Shown: piece by piece, positions 39,537 to 48,669 of the stretch | How positions within the stretch are numbered: position 1 is the stretch's first letter | Layout of the letters: every line of letters starts with the position of its first letter | Source of the DNA: Sphingomonas endolithica | GTDB lineage: Bacteria; Pseudomonadota; Alphaproteobacteria; Sphingomonadales; Sphingomonadaceae | NCBI RefSeq assembly: GCF_025231525.1 | Contig: NZ_CP103057.1 | Span: 1,319,001-1,383,000, forward strand | Reading direction: 5' to 3' | DNA length: 64,000 bases | The notes under the pieces: model-generated | The model's input: only the letters and a program-made list of their open reading frames with translations | Told to the model about the DNA's origin: nothing | Databases searched by the model: none | Made by a program: the position numbers and the translations under genes

Positions 39537-39707
39537 TCAGATATCGTCGCCGAGCATGCCCTTGATCTTCCCCTTGACCTGCTCGCCCTTGCCTTCGACT
39601 TCCTGCGCAGCGCCTTCATCGCGCGTTGCGGGATCGTCGCTGTGCTGCTTCACCTTGCCGATGGCTTCGTTGACATTGCCTTTGATCTTGTCGGTGAGTT
39701 CGCCCAT
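39537..39707 (-). CDS. CsbD-family stress protein
   Basis: This 56-residue protein (MGELTDKIKGNVNEAIGKVK ... GKIKGMLGDDI) is hydrophilic and Lys/Glu/Gly-rich. It carries the CsbD pattern of KIKGNVNEAIGKVKQ followed by a second similar block VEGKGEQVKGKIKG. CsbD proteins are small general-stress-induced proteins of unknown biochemical role. The gene ends 16 nt from the bidirectional terminator. Confidence 0.85.
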   Translation of the reverse strand: MGELTDKIKGNVNEAIGKVKQHSDDPATRDEGAAQEVEGKGEQVKGKIKGMLGDDI

Positions 39708-39805
39708 GACCAATATCCTTCGATCACTGTCGCACCAACGCGAACAGTTGAAGTGTAAACGAATCAGCGGGCCACGCGTTCCCCTAACCTGCGTTAAGAT
39801 GCCTT

Positions 39806-40810
39806 TTAGATGAGACCGGCGAGCGGGCTCGACGGGTCAGCATACATGCGCTTGCCCATCCGCCCCGCAAGATAGGCCATCCGCCCGCTTTCCACGCCGG
39901 CCTTCATCGCCGCGGCCATCAGTATCGGATCCTTGGCTTCGGCAATCGCGGTGTTCATCAGCACGCCGTCGCAGCCAAGCTCCATTGCCGCCGCCGCGTC
40001 TGACGCAGTGCCGACGCCGGCATCGACCAGTACGGGCACGCTGGCACCTTCGACGATCAGCCGGATCGTCACCTTGTTCTGGATGCCCAGCCCCGAGCCG
40101 ATCGGCGCGCCCAGCGGCATGATCGCCACGGCACCGACATTTTCCAGACGCTTCGCCGCGATCGGATCGTCGACGCAATACACCATCGGCTTGAAGCCTT
40201 CGTTCGACAGGATCTCGCACGCGCGCAGCGTCTCGACCATGTCGGGATACAGCGTCTTGGCCTCGCCCAGCACCTCGAGCTTGACCAGTTCCCAGCCGCC
40301 TGCCTCGCGCGCCAGGCGCAGCGTGCGGATCGCGGATTCGGCGTCGAAGCAGCCGGCCGTGTTGGGCAGATAGGTGACCTTCTTGGGATCGATGAAGTCG
40401 GTCAGCATCGGCGCGTTGCGGTCGCTGATGTTCACGCGCCGCACGGCCACGGTGACGATCTCCGCACCCGAGGCGGCGACGGCGGCCGCATTCTGCGCGA
40501 AATCCTTGTACTTGCCCGTGCCGACGATCAGCCGCGAGGTGAAGGTCTTGCCCGCCACCGTCCAGCTATCCGGCTTCAATGCGCTCGCATGATCGCCGCC
40601 GCCGACGAAATGCACGATCTCCAACTCATCGGCATCCTCGACCATCACATCGCCCAGTGTCGAGCGCGGCACGATCTCGGCGTTGCGCTCGACCGCCACC
40701 TTCTCCGGCACGAGGCCGAGCTCGGCGGCCAGTTGCGCGATGGACAGGCCGCTGCGGACACGCTTGTGCTCGCCATTGACCGTGATCGATACCGTTCCGT
40801 CGCTGTGCAT
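39806..40810 (-). CDS. thiG: Fused sulfur carrier ThiS - thiazole synthase ThiG
   Basis: The 334-residue product joins two thiamine-thiazole enzymes. Residues 1-70 are ThiS ([15 protein letters not shown] to [11 protein letters not shown]), and the rest is ThiG, beginning [13 protein letters not shown] with [12 protein letters not shown] and the Schiff-base Lys region [15 protein letters not shown]. Free ThiS must expose a C-terminal Gly-Gly for thiocarboxylation; here the GG runs straight into ThiG ([13 protein letters not shown]). The fusion either is cleaved or works differently. The start ATG at 40810 excludes an upstream open frame that crosses a palindromic repeat. Confidence 0.93.
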   Translation of the reverse strand: MHSDGTVSITVNGEHKRVRSGLSIAQLAAELGLVPEKVAVERNAEIVPRSTLGDVMVEDADELEIVHFVGGGDHASALKPDSWTVAGKTFTSRLIVGTGKYKDFAQNAAAVAASGAEIVTVAVRRVNISDRNAPMLTDFIDPKKVTYLPNTAGCFDAESAIRTLRLAREAGGWELVKLEVLGEAKTLYPDMVETLRACEILSNEGFKPMVYCVDDPIAAKRLENVGAVAIMPLGAPIGSGLGIQNKVTIRLIVEGASVPVLVDAGVGTASDAAAAMELGCDGVLMNTAIAEAKDPILMAAAMKAGVESGRMAYLAGRMGKRMYADPSSPLAGLI

Positions 40811-40840
40811 TCCAACCCTTTCGCGTGACCCAGCCCCTCG

Positions 40841-40913
40841 CCCGTTCGCGTCGAGCGACGTCGAGAAGCCTGCCCCTGGAACCCGTGTCTCGACTTCACT
40901 CGACACAAACGGG
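40841..40913. repeat. Palindromic repeat (class D) between thiSG and aroQ
   Basis: The outer arms CCCGTTCG and CAAACGGG enclose inner TCGAGCGACGTCGAGA and TCTCGACTTCACTCGA. It lies in the divergent thiSG/aroQ gap. It belongs to the same group as the in-frame segment at 52632 in pccA. Confidence 0.65.
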
Positions 40914-40963
40914 TAGAAGGGATGCAAGATATAGGGAGCGCTGGCCGCCACCCGCAACCGAAA

Positions 40964-41407
40964 GTGCTCGATTTGTCCGACACCATCTACGTCCTTAACG
41001 GCCCGAACCTCAACCTGCTGGGCCTGCGCGAGCCCGACATCTACAGCGACGATACGCTCGACGACATTGCCGGCATGCTGGAGGATCGTGCGCGCGAACT
41101 GGATCTCAGGATCGACATGCGCCAATCGAATCACGAGGGCCATCTGGTCGATTGGCTGCATGAGGCGCAGGCAGAGGGCGCACGGGCGGTGATCCTGAAT
41201 GCAGGCGCCTATACGCACACGTCGGTCGCGATTCTCGATGCGATGAAGGCGATCACCACGCCGGTGATCGAGGTGCACCTATCCAACCCGCATGCACGCG
41301 AAAGCTTCCGCCACCGCAGCCTGGTCAGCAAGGCTGCGCGCGGAACCATCGCCGGCTTCGGCGCGCTTTCCTACGTGCTTGCGCTTGAAGCGGCTGCGCG
41401 TCTCTGA
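40964..41407 (+). CDS. aroQ: Type II 3-dehydroquinate dehydratase
   Basis: The product is about 147 residues and belongs to the shikimate pathway. The N-terminus [20 protein letters not shown] contains the catalytic Tyr-loop region, NAGAYTHTS has the conserved His, and [17 protein letters not shown] is the substrate loop. The exact start is unsettled (GTG at 40964 or TTG at 40973); an ATG at 40922 would lie in the repeat. It is followed 33 nt later by accB, a common arrangement in alphaproteobacteria. Confidence 0.93.
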   Translation: MLDLSDTIYVLNGPNLNLLGLREPDIYSDDTLDDIAGMLEDRARELDLRIDMRQSNHEGHLVDWLHEAQAEGARAVILNAGAYTHTSVAILDAMKAITTPVIEVHLSNPHARESFRHRSLVSKAARGTIAGFGALSYVLALEAAARL

Positions 41408-41440
41408 CAGGAGGCGGCGCAAACAGGGAGAACAGGTCGA

Positions 41441-41923
41441 ATGACCGATACCAATGAAACCGATGCGATGCGGATCGATGTCGATCTCGTCCGTCAACTC
41501 GCGCAACTGCTCGACGATACCAGCCTGACCGAGATCGAGGTCGAGGATGGCGGGCGCAAGATCCGCATCGCGCGCAAGGCGCCCGCTGCGGCACCGGTCG
41601 CTGCGCCGGTCCACTACGCGCCTGCGCCGACGCCGCTCGCGGGCACCAGCACGCCCGTCGCCAACGATCCCGTTCCGGCAGCGATCCCGACCGACGCCGT
41701 CAAGTCGCCGATGGTGGGCACCGCCTATCTCTCGTCCGACCCGACTGCCAAGCCGTTCGTCTCGATCGGCGACAAGGTCGCTGCCGGCGACACCTTGCTG
41801 ATCGTGGAAGCCATGAAGGTGATGAACCCGATCCTCGCGCCCAGCGCCGGCACCGTCACCGCGATCCTCGTGCAGGACAAGCAGCCGGTCGAGTTCGACC
41901 AGCCGCTCGTGGTGGTCGCGTAA
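41441..41923 (+). CDS. accB: Acetyl-CoA carboxylase biotin carboxyl carrier protein
   Basis: The 160-residue product has an N-terminal region ([24 protein letters not shown]), a Pro/Ala linker, and a C-terminal biotinyl domain with the modified Lys at about position 126 (VEAMKVMN). It carries CO2 between AccC and the transferase in fatty-acid synthesis. accC follows 5 nt downstream. Confidence 0.96.
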   Translation: MTDTNETDAMRIDVDLVRQLAQLLDDTSLTEIEVEDGGRKIRIARKAPAAAPVAAPVHYAPAPTPLAGTSTPVANDPVPAAIPTDAVKSPMVGTAYLSSDPTAKPFVSIGDKVAAGDTLLIVEAMKVMNPILAPSAGTVTAILVQDKQPVEFDQPLVVVA

Positions 41924-41928
41924 CCCTT

Positions 41929-43278
41929 ATGCCCAAGATCAAGAAACTGCTGATCGCCAATCGCGGAGAGATTGCGCTCCGCATTCACCGCGCGTGCCAC
42001 GAAATGGGCATCGAGACGGTCGCGGTGCACAGCACGGCGGATGCCGATGCGATGCACGTGCGGCTGGCCGACCAGGCGATCTGCATCGGCCCGCCGGCGG
42101 CGGCGGAAAGCTATCTCAACATCGCCAACATCATTTCGGCGGCGGAAATCAGTGGCGCCGATGCGATCCACCCGGGCTATGGCTTCCTGAGCGAAAACGC
42201 CAAGTTCGCCGAGATCGTCGAGGCCCACGGCATCATCTTCGTCGGCCCCAAGCCCGAACATATCGTCACGATGGGCGACAAGGTCGAGGCCAAGCGCACC
42301 GCCGGCCGGCTCGGCCTGCCGCTCGTCCCGGGCTCGGACGGTGCGATCAGCGACATTACCGAAGCCAAGGAAATCGCCGCGCGTATCGGCTATCCGGTGA
42401 TCATCAAGGCGGCGTCGGGCGGCGGCGGTCGCGGCATGAAGGTCTGCACGTCCGAGGACCAGCTCGAGACTTTGATGAGCCAGGCCGGCAGCGAGGCCAA
42501 GGCCGCGTTCGGCGATGCCACCGTGTACATGGAAAAGTATCTCGGCAACCCGCGGCACATCGAATTTCAGGTGTTCGGCGACGGGAACGGCAATGCGATC
42601 CATCTCGGCGAGCGCGATTGCAGCCTGCAGCGTCGCCACCAGAAAGTGCTCGAGGAAGCCCCCTCCCCCGTGCTCGGCGAGGAAGACCGCAACCGCATGG
42701 GCGCGATCTGCAGCAAGGCGATGGCCGACATGGCCTATCGCGGTGCGGGCACGATCGAATTCCTGTGGGAAGACGGCGAATTCTACTTCATCGAGATGAA
42801 CACGCGGCTGCAGGTCGAGCATCCCGTCACCGAGATGATTACCGGACTCGATTTGGTGCGCGAGCAGATCCAGATCGCCGAAGGGCGCCCGCTGACGCTG
42901 CGCCAGCAGGACGTGGTGTTCCGTGGCCACGCGATCGAGTGCCGCATCAATGCAGAAGACCCACGCACCTTCGCCCCCTCGCCCGGATTGGTGACGATGT
43001 TCCATGCGCCGGGCGGCATGCACGTCCGCGTCGATAGCGGCCTCTACACCGGGTACCGCGTGCCGCCTTACTATGATTCGATGATCGCCAAGCTGATCGT
43101 CTACGGCACCACTCGCAACGGCGCGCTGCGGCGGCTGCGGCGCGCGCTCGAAGAGTTCGTCATCGAAGGACCGACGACGACGATCCCGTTGCACCAGGCG
43201 CTGCTCGACGATCCCGACTTCCAGGCCGGCGATTACACGATCAAGTGGCTTGAGGATTGGTTGGCCAAGCAGGGGTGA
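41929..43278 (+). CDS. accC: Acetyl-CoA carboxylase biotin carboxylase subunit
   Basis: The 449-residue product has the normal length. It has [15 protein letters not shown] at the start, the ATP-grasp glycine loop [13 protein letters not shown], and [14 protein letters not shown]. It is paired with accB. It resembles the N-terminal two-thirds of the PccA protein encoded at 51729-53822 but lacks a biotinyl domain. Confidence 0.96.
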   Translation: MPKIKKLLIANRGEIALRIHRACHEMGIETVAVHSTADADAMHVRLADQAICIGPPAAAESYLNIANIISAAEISGADAIHPGYGFLSENAKFAEIVEAHGIIFVGPKPEHIVTMGDKVEAKRTAGRLGLPLVPGSDGAISDITEAKEIAARIGYPVIIKAASGGGGRGMKVCTSEDQLETLMSQAGSEAKAAFGDATVYMEKYLGNPRHIEFQVFGDGNGNAIHLGERDCSLQRRHQKVLEEAPSPVLGEEDRNRMGAICSKAMADMAYRGAGTIEFLWEDGEFYFIEMNTRLQVEHPVTEMITGLDLVREQIQIAEGRPLTLRQQDVVFRGHAIECRINAEDPRTFAPSPGLVTMFHAPGGMHVRVDSGLYTGYRVPPYYDSMIAKLIVYGTTRNGALRRLRRALEEFVIEGPTTTIPLHQALLDDPDFQAGDYTIKWLEDWLAKQG

Positions 43279-43347
43279 GGCGCGCCGCTGCGCCACTCGA
43301 ACAACTCCGGGGTGACGCGGGCGACCTGCCCCGCTAAAGCCCGGGAC

Positions 43348-45567
43348 ATGACCGCCATCACCCCGCAGATCGTCGCCGAACACGGCTTGTCCCCGGAAGA
43401 ATATGATCGCGTGCTCGCGGCACTGGGGCGCGAGCCGAACATCACCGAACTCGGCATCTTCTCGGTCATGTGGTCGGAGCATTGCAGCTACAAAAGCTCG
43501 CGCATCCACCTGAAGAAGCTGCCGACCGAAGGCCCGCAAGTGATCTGTGGCCCTGGCGAAAATGCCGGCGTGGTCGATATCGGCGACGGCCAGGCGGCGA
43601 TCTTCAAGATGGAGAGCCACAACCACCCGTCGTACATCGAGCCCTATCAGGGCGCGGCGACGGGGGTCGGCGGCATCCTGCGCGACGTGTTCACGATGGG
43701 CGCACGGCCGGTTGCCAATCTCAACGCGCTGCGCTTCGGATCGCCCGACCACCCCAAGATGCGGCACCTGATCGCGGGCGTCGTCCACGGCATCGGCGGC
43801 TACGGCAATTGCGTCGGCGTGCCGACGGTCGGTGGCGAGGTGAATTTCCACCCGGCCTATGACGGCAACATCCTGGTCAATGCGATGACCGTCGGCGTCG
43901 CCGAGCAGGAAAAGATATTCTATTCAGCCGCCAGCGGTATCGGCAATTCGATCGTCTATGTCGGTAGCAAGACCGGGCGCGACGGCATCCACGGCGCAAC
44001 GATGGCCTCGGCGGATTTCGGCGAGGATTCGGACGAGAAGCGCCCGACCGTGCAGGTCGGCGATCCGTTTACCGAGAAACTGCTAATCGAGGCGTGTCTC
44101 GAACTGATGGCCTCCGATGCGATCGTCGCGATCCAGGACATGGGCGCGGCCGGCCTGACCTCGTCGAGCGTCGAGATGGCCAGCAAGGGCGGGGTCGGCA
44201 TCGAGCTGGTGATGGACGACGTGCCACAGCGTGAGACGGGCATGACCCCGTACGAGATGATGCTCAGCGAAAGCCAGGAGCGCATGCTCATGGTGCTGAA
44301 GCCCGGCCGCGAGGATTTCGCCGAAGCCATCTTCCGCAAGTGGGAACTGGACTTCGCGGTGATCGGTCATGTTACCGATACGGGCCGCATGGTGCTGACG
44401 TGGAAAGGCGACGTCGTCGCCGACATTCCGCTCGGGCCGCTCGCCGATGACGCGCCGCTGTACGACCGTCCGCACCTCCCCACCCCCAAGCCCGCGGATC
44501 TGGTCGACGTGCCGGAAAGCAGTGATCCGGCGGCCGATCTCGTCACGTTGATGGGCTCGCCCGATATCGCCAGCCGCCGCTGGATCTGGGAGCAATATGA
44601 TCACATGGTCGGCGGCGACACGGTGCAGCGTCCAGGCGGCGATGCCGCGGTGGTCCGTGTCCACGGCACGCCCAAGGGTCTGGCGATGACCACGGACTGC
44701 ACGCCGCGTTACTGCTTCGCCGATCCGGTCGAAGGCGGGCGTCAAGCGATCGCCGAGGCATGGCGCAACCTCACGGCAGTCGGCGCGACGCCGCTTGCCG
44801 TGACCAACTGCCTCAACTTCGCCAATCCGCAGCGGCCCGAGATCATGGGCCAGATCGTCGGCTGCCTGGAGGGCATGAGCGAAGCTTGCATCGCGCTCGA
44901 CTTCCCGATCGTGTCGGGCAACGTCAGCCTGTACAATGAAAGCAAGGCAACCGGCGGCGGCTCGGCGATCCTGCCGACGCCGGCGATCGGCGGGCTCGGG
45001 CTGCTCGCCGATTGGTCGAAGAGCTGCACGATCGCGTTCAAGGGCGCCGGCGATACCGTGCTGGCGATCGGCGAGCGCGGCGGCGATCTCGGCCAGTCGC
45101 TGTGGCTGCGCGAATTGCACGGCCGTGAGGAAGGCCCACCACCGCCGGTCGATCTCACCGCCGAACGCCGCACCGGTGACTTCGTCCGCGCGCAGATCCT
45201 GAACGGCGCGATCACCGCCTGCCACGACGTGTCCGATGGCGGGCTCGCCGTCACGCTCGCCGAAATGGCACTGGCGTCGAACCTGGGCGTGTTGGTCAAC
45301 GAACCGCAACCGTTCGGCATTGCCGGCAGCCTGTTCGGCGAAGATCAGGGCGTCTATGTCGTCACGGTCTGCGATACGTGCCTGGCCGACTTCATGGTCG
45401 CCGCCAATGCCGCCGATGTGCCTGCCGACCCGATCGGCCGCGTGATCAAGGACCGCATCATCTTCGAGCTGGACGAAGGCGACTGGACCGTGGCCGTCGC
45501 CGATCTGCGTATGGTGCATGAGGGCTTCTTCCCCAACCTAATGGGGGCTGAAGACGTGCTGGCCTGA
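43348..45567 (+). CDS. purL: Phosphoribosylformylglycinamidine synthase subunit PurL
   Basis: The 739-residue product is the small-type PurL that works with PurS and PurQ. The catalytic and nucleotide motifs [34 protein letters not shown] and the second-half [18 protein letters not shown] are present. It makes FGAM from FGAR in purine synthesis. purQ and purS are not in the window. The start at 43348 is chosen over 43312 because the upstream residues lack conservation. Confidence 0.96.
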   Translation: MTAITPQIVAEHGLSPEEYDRVLAALGREPNITELGIFSVMWSEHCSYKSSRIHLKKLPTEGPQVICGPGENAGVVDIGDGQAAIFKMESHNHPSYIEPYQGAATGVGGILRDVFTMGARPVANLNALRFGSPDHPKMRHLIAGVVHGIGGYGNCVGVPTVGGEVNFHPAYDGNILVNAMTVGVAEQEKIFYSAASGIGNSIVYVGSKTGRDGIHGATMASADFGEDSDEKRPTVQVGDPFTEKLLIEACLELMASDAIVAIQDMGAAGLTSSSVEMASKGGVGIELVMDDVPQRETGMTPYEMMLSESQERMLMVLKPGREDFAEAIFRKWELDFAVIGHVTDTGRMVLTWKGDVVADIPLGPLADDAPLYDRPHLPTPKPADLVDVPESSDPAADLVTLMGSPDIASRRWIWEQYDHMVGGDTVQRPGGDAAVVRVHGTPKGLAMTTDCTPRYCFADPVEGGRQAIAEAWRNLTAVGATPLAVTNCLNFANPQRPEIMGQIVGCLEGMSEACIALDFPIVSGNVSLYNESKATGGGSAILPTPAIGGLGLLADWSKSCTIAFKGAGDTVLAIGERGGDLGQSLWLRELHGREEGPPPPVDLTAERRTGDFVRAQILNGAITACHDVSDGGLAVTLAEMALASNLGVLVNEPQPFGIAGSLFGEDQGVYVVTVCDTCLADFMVAANAADVPADPIGRVIKDRIIFELDEGDWTVAVADLRMVHEGFFPNLMGAEDVLA

Positions 45568-45582
45568 GACGTTCACTTCTAT

Positions 45583-45719
45583 CCGTTCGTGCTGAGTAGA
45601 GACCGAGTAGGCCTAAGGCCGTATCGCGGGCTCGTATCGAAGCACCTTGGAACGCGGTAGCGCGTACCCTTCGATACGCCCTATCGCTATTCCCCTATGG
45701 GGCTACTCAGACCGAACGG
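45583..45719. repeat. Large palindromic repeat downstream of purL
   Basis: The outer arms CCGTTCGTGCTGAGTAG and CTACTCAGACCGAACGG pair across 137 bp. The interior has further pairs (CGTATCGAAG/CTTCGATACG-like). It fills half of the purL-bfd gap. Confidence 0.65.
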
Positions 45720-45751
45720 GGTGAAGATCATCAACCCGAAACGCATCAATA

Positions 45752-45790
45752 TTGCGAATCATCCGCAAAAGCGCTTGCGAGTAGTTCGCA
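45752..45790. promoter_or_regulatory. Two Fur-like palindromes upstream of the bacterioferritin-associated ferredoxin gene
   Basis: TTGCGAATCATCCGCAA (45752-45768) and TGCGAGTAGTTCGCA (45776-45790) are perfect 5-bp inverted repeats with AT-rich cores. They resemble the TGC-A/T-GCA type of Fur/Mur boxes of alphaproteobacteria. They end 38 nt before the start codon, in promoter position. Confidence 0.6.
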
Positions 45791-45827
45791 TTAGCCCTAT
45801 CGATACTGCCTGTCGGTGGAGCATCAC

Positions 45828-45998
45828 ATGGTCGTCTGCGTCTGCAATGCAATTCGGGAAAACCAGGTCCGCGAAGCGGCACGCGGTGGTGCCACCAGTG
45901 CTTGCCAGGCATATCGCGCGCTCGGCCGGCAGCCCAAATGCGGTCAGTGCGTGCCGTTCGCGCGATCCATTATCGACTCCGAGCGTGCTGCTGCGTAG
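45828..45998 (+). CDS. bfd: Bacterioferritin-associated ferredoxin
   Basis: The 56-residue product has the four Cys ligands of the BFD-like [2Fe-2S] domain: CVC near the N-terminus and CGQC near residue 40. GGAG lies 7 nt upstream of the ATG. Bfd reduces the iron core of bacterioferritin to release Fe2+. The bacterioferritin gene follows 96 nt downstream, and two Fur-like palindromes precede the pair. Confidence 0.92.
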   Translation: MVVCVCNAIRENQVREAARGGATSACQAYRALGRQPKCGQCVPFARSIIDSERAAA

Positions 45999-46094
45999 CA
46001 TTCGCAAGCGCTGAAATCCGCGGAAAACCGCCATTTTTTGACTGTTCCCGCATGCCGCCTTGGTTTAGTCTCGCGCAACAGCGGAGATACCAAC

Positions 46095-46580
46095 ATGCGT
46101 GGCGACCCCAAGGTCATCGACTATCTGAACGAGGTGCTCAAGAACGAGCTGACCGCGATCAACCAATATTGGCTGCATTACCGGCTGTATGACCATTGGG
46201 GCGTGCGCAAGCTCGCCGAATTCGAGCGGCATGAATCGATCGACGAAATGAAGCATGCCGACTGGGTCGCCGAGCGGATCCTGTTCCTCGATGGCCTGCC
46301 CAATTTCCAGCTACTCGGCCGCCTGCGCATCGGCGAGACGGTGGAGGAAGTGCTGAAGGCCGATCTTGCACTGGAGATGGAGGCACTGCCGCCGCTTCGC
46401 GATGCGATCGAGCATTGCGAGAAGGTGCGCGATTATGTCAGCCGCGACCTGTTCCGCCGTATCCTCGATAGCGAGGAAGAGCATGTCGACACGCTGGAGC
46501 GCCAGTTCGAGATGATCCAGCGCATGGGCATCGAGAATTACGTCCACCTGCAGAGCAAGCCGGCGACCGAAGAAGGCTGA
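46095..46580 (+). CDS. bfr: Bacterioferritin
   Basis: The 161-residue product has the ferroxidase ligands in the four-helix bundle (ELTAINQYW, ERHESIDEMKHAD, and DSEEEHVDTLE). The haem-ligating Met is in DEMKHAD. It oxidises and stores iron in a 24-mer shell. The start follows CGGAGATACCAAC. It forms a functional pair with bfd. Confidence 0.95.
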   Translation: MRGDPKVIDYLNEVLKNELTAINQYWLHYRLYDHWGVRKLAEFERHESIDEMKHADWVAERILFLDGLPNFQLLGRLRIGETVEEVLKADLALEMEALPPLRDAIEHCEKVRDYVSRDLFRRILDSEEEHVDTLERQFEMIQRMGIENYVHLQSKPATEEG

Positions 46581-46595
46581 TCGGCTAGCTAACCT

Positions 46596-46698
46596 GTTCC
46601 CCGGCGAAGGCCGGGGTCCAGGCGGACAGGTAGATGTAGTGGAGCGCAACGCGCGCCACAGATGTTCCACTCCTGGGCCCCGGCCTTCGCCGGGGAAC
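46596..46698. repeat. Palindromic repeat (class B) between bfr and the ABC permease gene
   Basis: The left part GTTCCCCGGCGAAGGCCGGG with GTCCAGG pairs with the right part CTGGGCCCCGGCCTTCGCC, ending GGGGAAC. This is the best-preserved class B copy in the window. Confidence 0.8.
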
Positions 46699-46732
46699 TG
46701 CTTGTCCTCGGCAGGCCAAAGCGCCGCAAGAA

Positions 46733-47941
46733 TCACTCATGCCTGAGCGCATCGATCGGATTGAGCGCCGCGGCACGGCGCGCAGGAAAATACCCGAACA
46801 CCACGCCAATCACCGCCGAGATGCCGAACGCAATCACGTTGATCTCCGGCACGAACAGATATTGCACCTTCAGCAGCGGCACGAGCGCGACGATCGCGAC
46901 CTGTGCGATGACGAGCCCGATCAGCCCGCCCAAGCACGACAAAGCCACCGCCTCCACCAGGAACTGCATCAGCACCTCGCGCGCCACCGCGCCGATCGCC
47001 AGGCGAATGCCGATCTCGCGCGTGCGCTCGGTCACCGATACAAGCATGATGTTCATGATGCCGATCCCGCCGACGATCAGGCTGATCGCCGCGACCGAGG
47101 TGACGATGCTGGTCAGCAATGTCGTGGTCGTCGTCAGCGTGTCGGAAATCTGTTTGGTATCGAAGATGTTGAAATCGTCTTCCTTCGATCCGGTGATGTT
47201 GCGGCGCTCGCGCAGCAGATCGCTGATCGATGCCTGTACCGTCGTGGTCGAATAGGCCGGATCGACCCCGACGAGCATCAGGCGAATGTCGCGATTGCCG
47301 GTGAAGCGGCGCTGCACCGCCTTGATCGGCATGATCACCACGTCGTCCTGATCGCCGCCAAAGCCTGCCTGCCCCCGCGCGGACAATGTCCCGATCACGT
47401 CGCACGACACTTGGCCGAGCCGGATACGGGTGCCGATCGCCTGGCCGCCACGAAAGAGGTTTTGCGCTACGGTATTGCCGATGATGCACACCGCCCGGCC
47501 CGCTTGCTCCTCGGCGCGCGTGAACAGCCGCCCATCAGCCAGTGGCCAGGGTTGCACGTCGAAATAGGCGCTGGTGGTGCCGTTGATCGTCGTCGACCAA
47601 TTGGCGCCTTCGTAGATCGCCGTGCTGGTCGCCTGCGCTTGCGGCGCGACGGCCGACACGCCGGCGATCTGCCGCCGGATCGCATCGACATCCTCCTGCT
47701 CGAAATCCGGCGGCCGCGGCCCGCCGCCGCCCCGGCCGAACCCCTGGCCTGGACGGATCTGCAGGATGTTGCTGCCCAGGCTGGAGATCGAACTCTGCAC
47801 CGCCGCCGTGGTCGCGCGGCCGAGCGTGACCATGGTGACCACTGCCGCAACGCCGATGATGATGCCGAGCGCCGTCAATACCGAACGCAACTTGTGGCGC
47901 AGGATCGATCGCAGCGCGAGGGTGAGCGTGGTGCCGAACAT
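46733..47941 (-). CDS. MacB-type ABC transporter permease
   Basis: The 402-residue product has the MacB/FtsX architecture: an N-terminal helix (RSILRHKLRSVLTALGIIIGVAAVVTMV), a large periplasmic domain with a Gly/Pro-rich stretch, and three C-terminal helices. In E. coli MacB this part is fused to the ATPase; here it is a separate gene. Its ATG overlaps the ATPase stop by 1 nt (TGATG). Works with MacA and an outer-membrane channel to extrude macrolides, peptides or haem-like compounds. Confidence 0.92.
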   Translation of the reverse strand: MFGTTLTLALRSILRHKLRSVLTALGIIIGVAAVVTMVTLGRATTAAVQSSISSLGSNILQIRPGQGFGRGGGGPRPPDFEQEDVDAIRRQIAGVSAVAPQAQATSTAIYEGANWSTTINGTTSAYFDVQPWPLADGRLFTRAEEQAGRAVCIIGNTVAQNLFRGGQAIGTRIRLGQVSCDVIGTLSARGQAGFGGDQDDVVIMPIKAVQRRFTGNRDIRLMLVGVDPAYSTTTVQASISDLLRERRNITGSKEDDFNIFDTKQISDTLTTTTTLLTSIVTSVAAISLIVGGIGIMNIMLVSVTERTREIGIRLAIGAVAREVLMQFLVEAVALSCLGGLIGLVIAQVAIVALVPLLKVQYLFVPEINVIAFGISAVIGVVFGYFPARRAAALNPIDALRHE

Positions 47942-48669
47942 CAGGCCTGAGCCTCGGTGCCTTGGGCGTGTTGCGTCTCGATGCGTTCGACCAGCCCGTC
48001 TTTGAAATGCACCACCGTGCGCGCGAACGCCGCCATGTCCGGCTCGTGCGTCACCATTAGCACGGTAATGTTGTTCTCGCGGTTAAGTCCTGCCAGCAAT
48101 TCCATAATCTCCACCGAACGTTCGGAATCGAGGTTGCCCGTCGGCTCGTCCGCCAGCAGCACTTGCGGAGAGGTCACGATGGCGCGCGCGATCGCGACAC
48201 GCTGCTGCTGTCCGCCCGACAATTCTGCCGGCGTATGATCCCACCAATCCTTCAAACCGACCTTGTCGAGCGCCGCCATTGCCGCCTCACGCCGTGCCTG
48301 CTTGGCATCGCCGCGATAGAGCAAGGGCAGCTCCACATTCTCCAGCGCGGAGGTCCTCGCCAGCAGGTTGAAGCCCTGGAACACGAAGCCCAGATATTTG
48401 CGCCGCAGCAAGGCCCGCTGGTCGCGATCCAGGTTCTCGACATGATGACCGCGAAACTCGAACGTCCCGCCGGTCGGCACGTCGAGGCAACCGAGGATGT
48501 TCATCGTCGTCGACTTGCCCGATCCGCTCGCCCCCATCACGGCGATGAAGTCGCCGGCCTGAATGTCGAGATCGACGCCCTTCAATGCCTGGAACGCGGT
48601 TCCGCCCTGACCATAGGTCTTGGTGACCCCGCGCAGTCGGATGAGCGGTTCGGACAAGTCAACCGCCAC
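47941..48669 (-). CDS. MacB-type ABC transporter ATP-binding protein
   Basis: The product is about 242 residues from a GTG at 48669, with GAGG 8 nt upstream. Walker A is GASGSGKST, the signature is LSGGQQQRVAIARAI, and Walker B is VLLADEPTGNLDS, all in the LolD/MacB subfamily. The start overlaps the end of the adaptor gene by 11 nt, and the stop overlaps the permease start. It energises the tripartite efflux system encoded by this four-gene operon. Confidence 0.93.
   Translation of the reverse strand: MAVDLSEPLIRLRGVTKTYGQGGTAFQALKGVDLDIQAGDFIAVMGASGSGKSTTMNILGCLDVPTGGTFEFRGHHVENLDRDQRALLRRKYLGFVFQGFNLLARTSALENVELPLLYRGDAKQARREAAMAALDKVGLKDWWDHTPAELSGGQQQRVAIARAIVTSPQVLLADEPTGNLDSERSVEIMELLAGLNRENNITVLMVTHEPDMAAFARTVVHFKDGLVERIETQHAQGTEAQA

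Noticed and set aside
40811..41278. Upstream extension of the thiSG frame to 41278
   Set aside because: The extension runs through a palindromic repeat and antisense to aroQ; the ThiS domain begins at the ATG at 40810.
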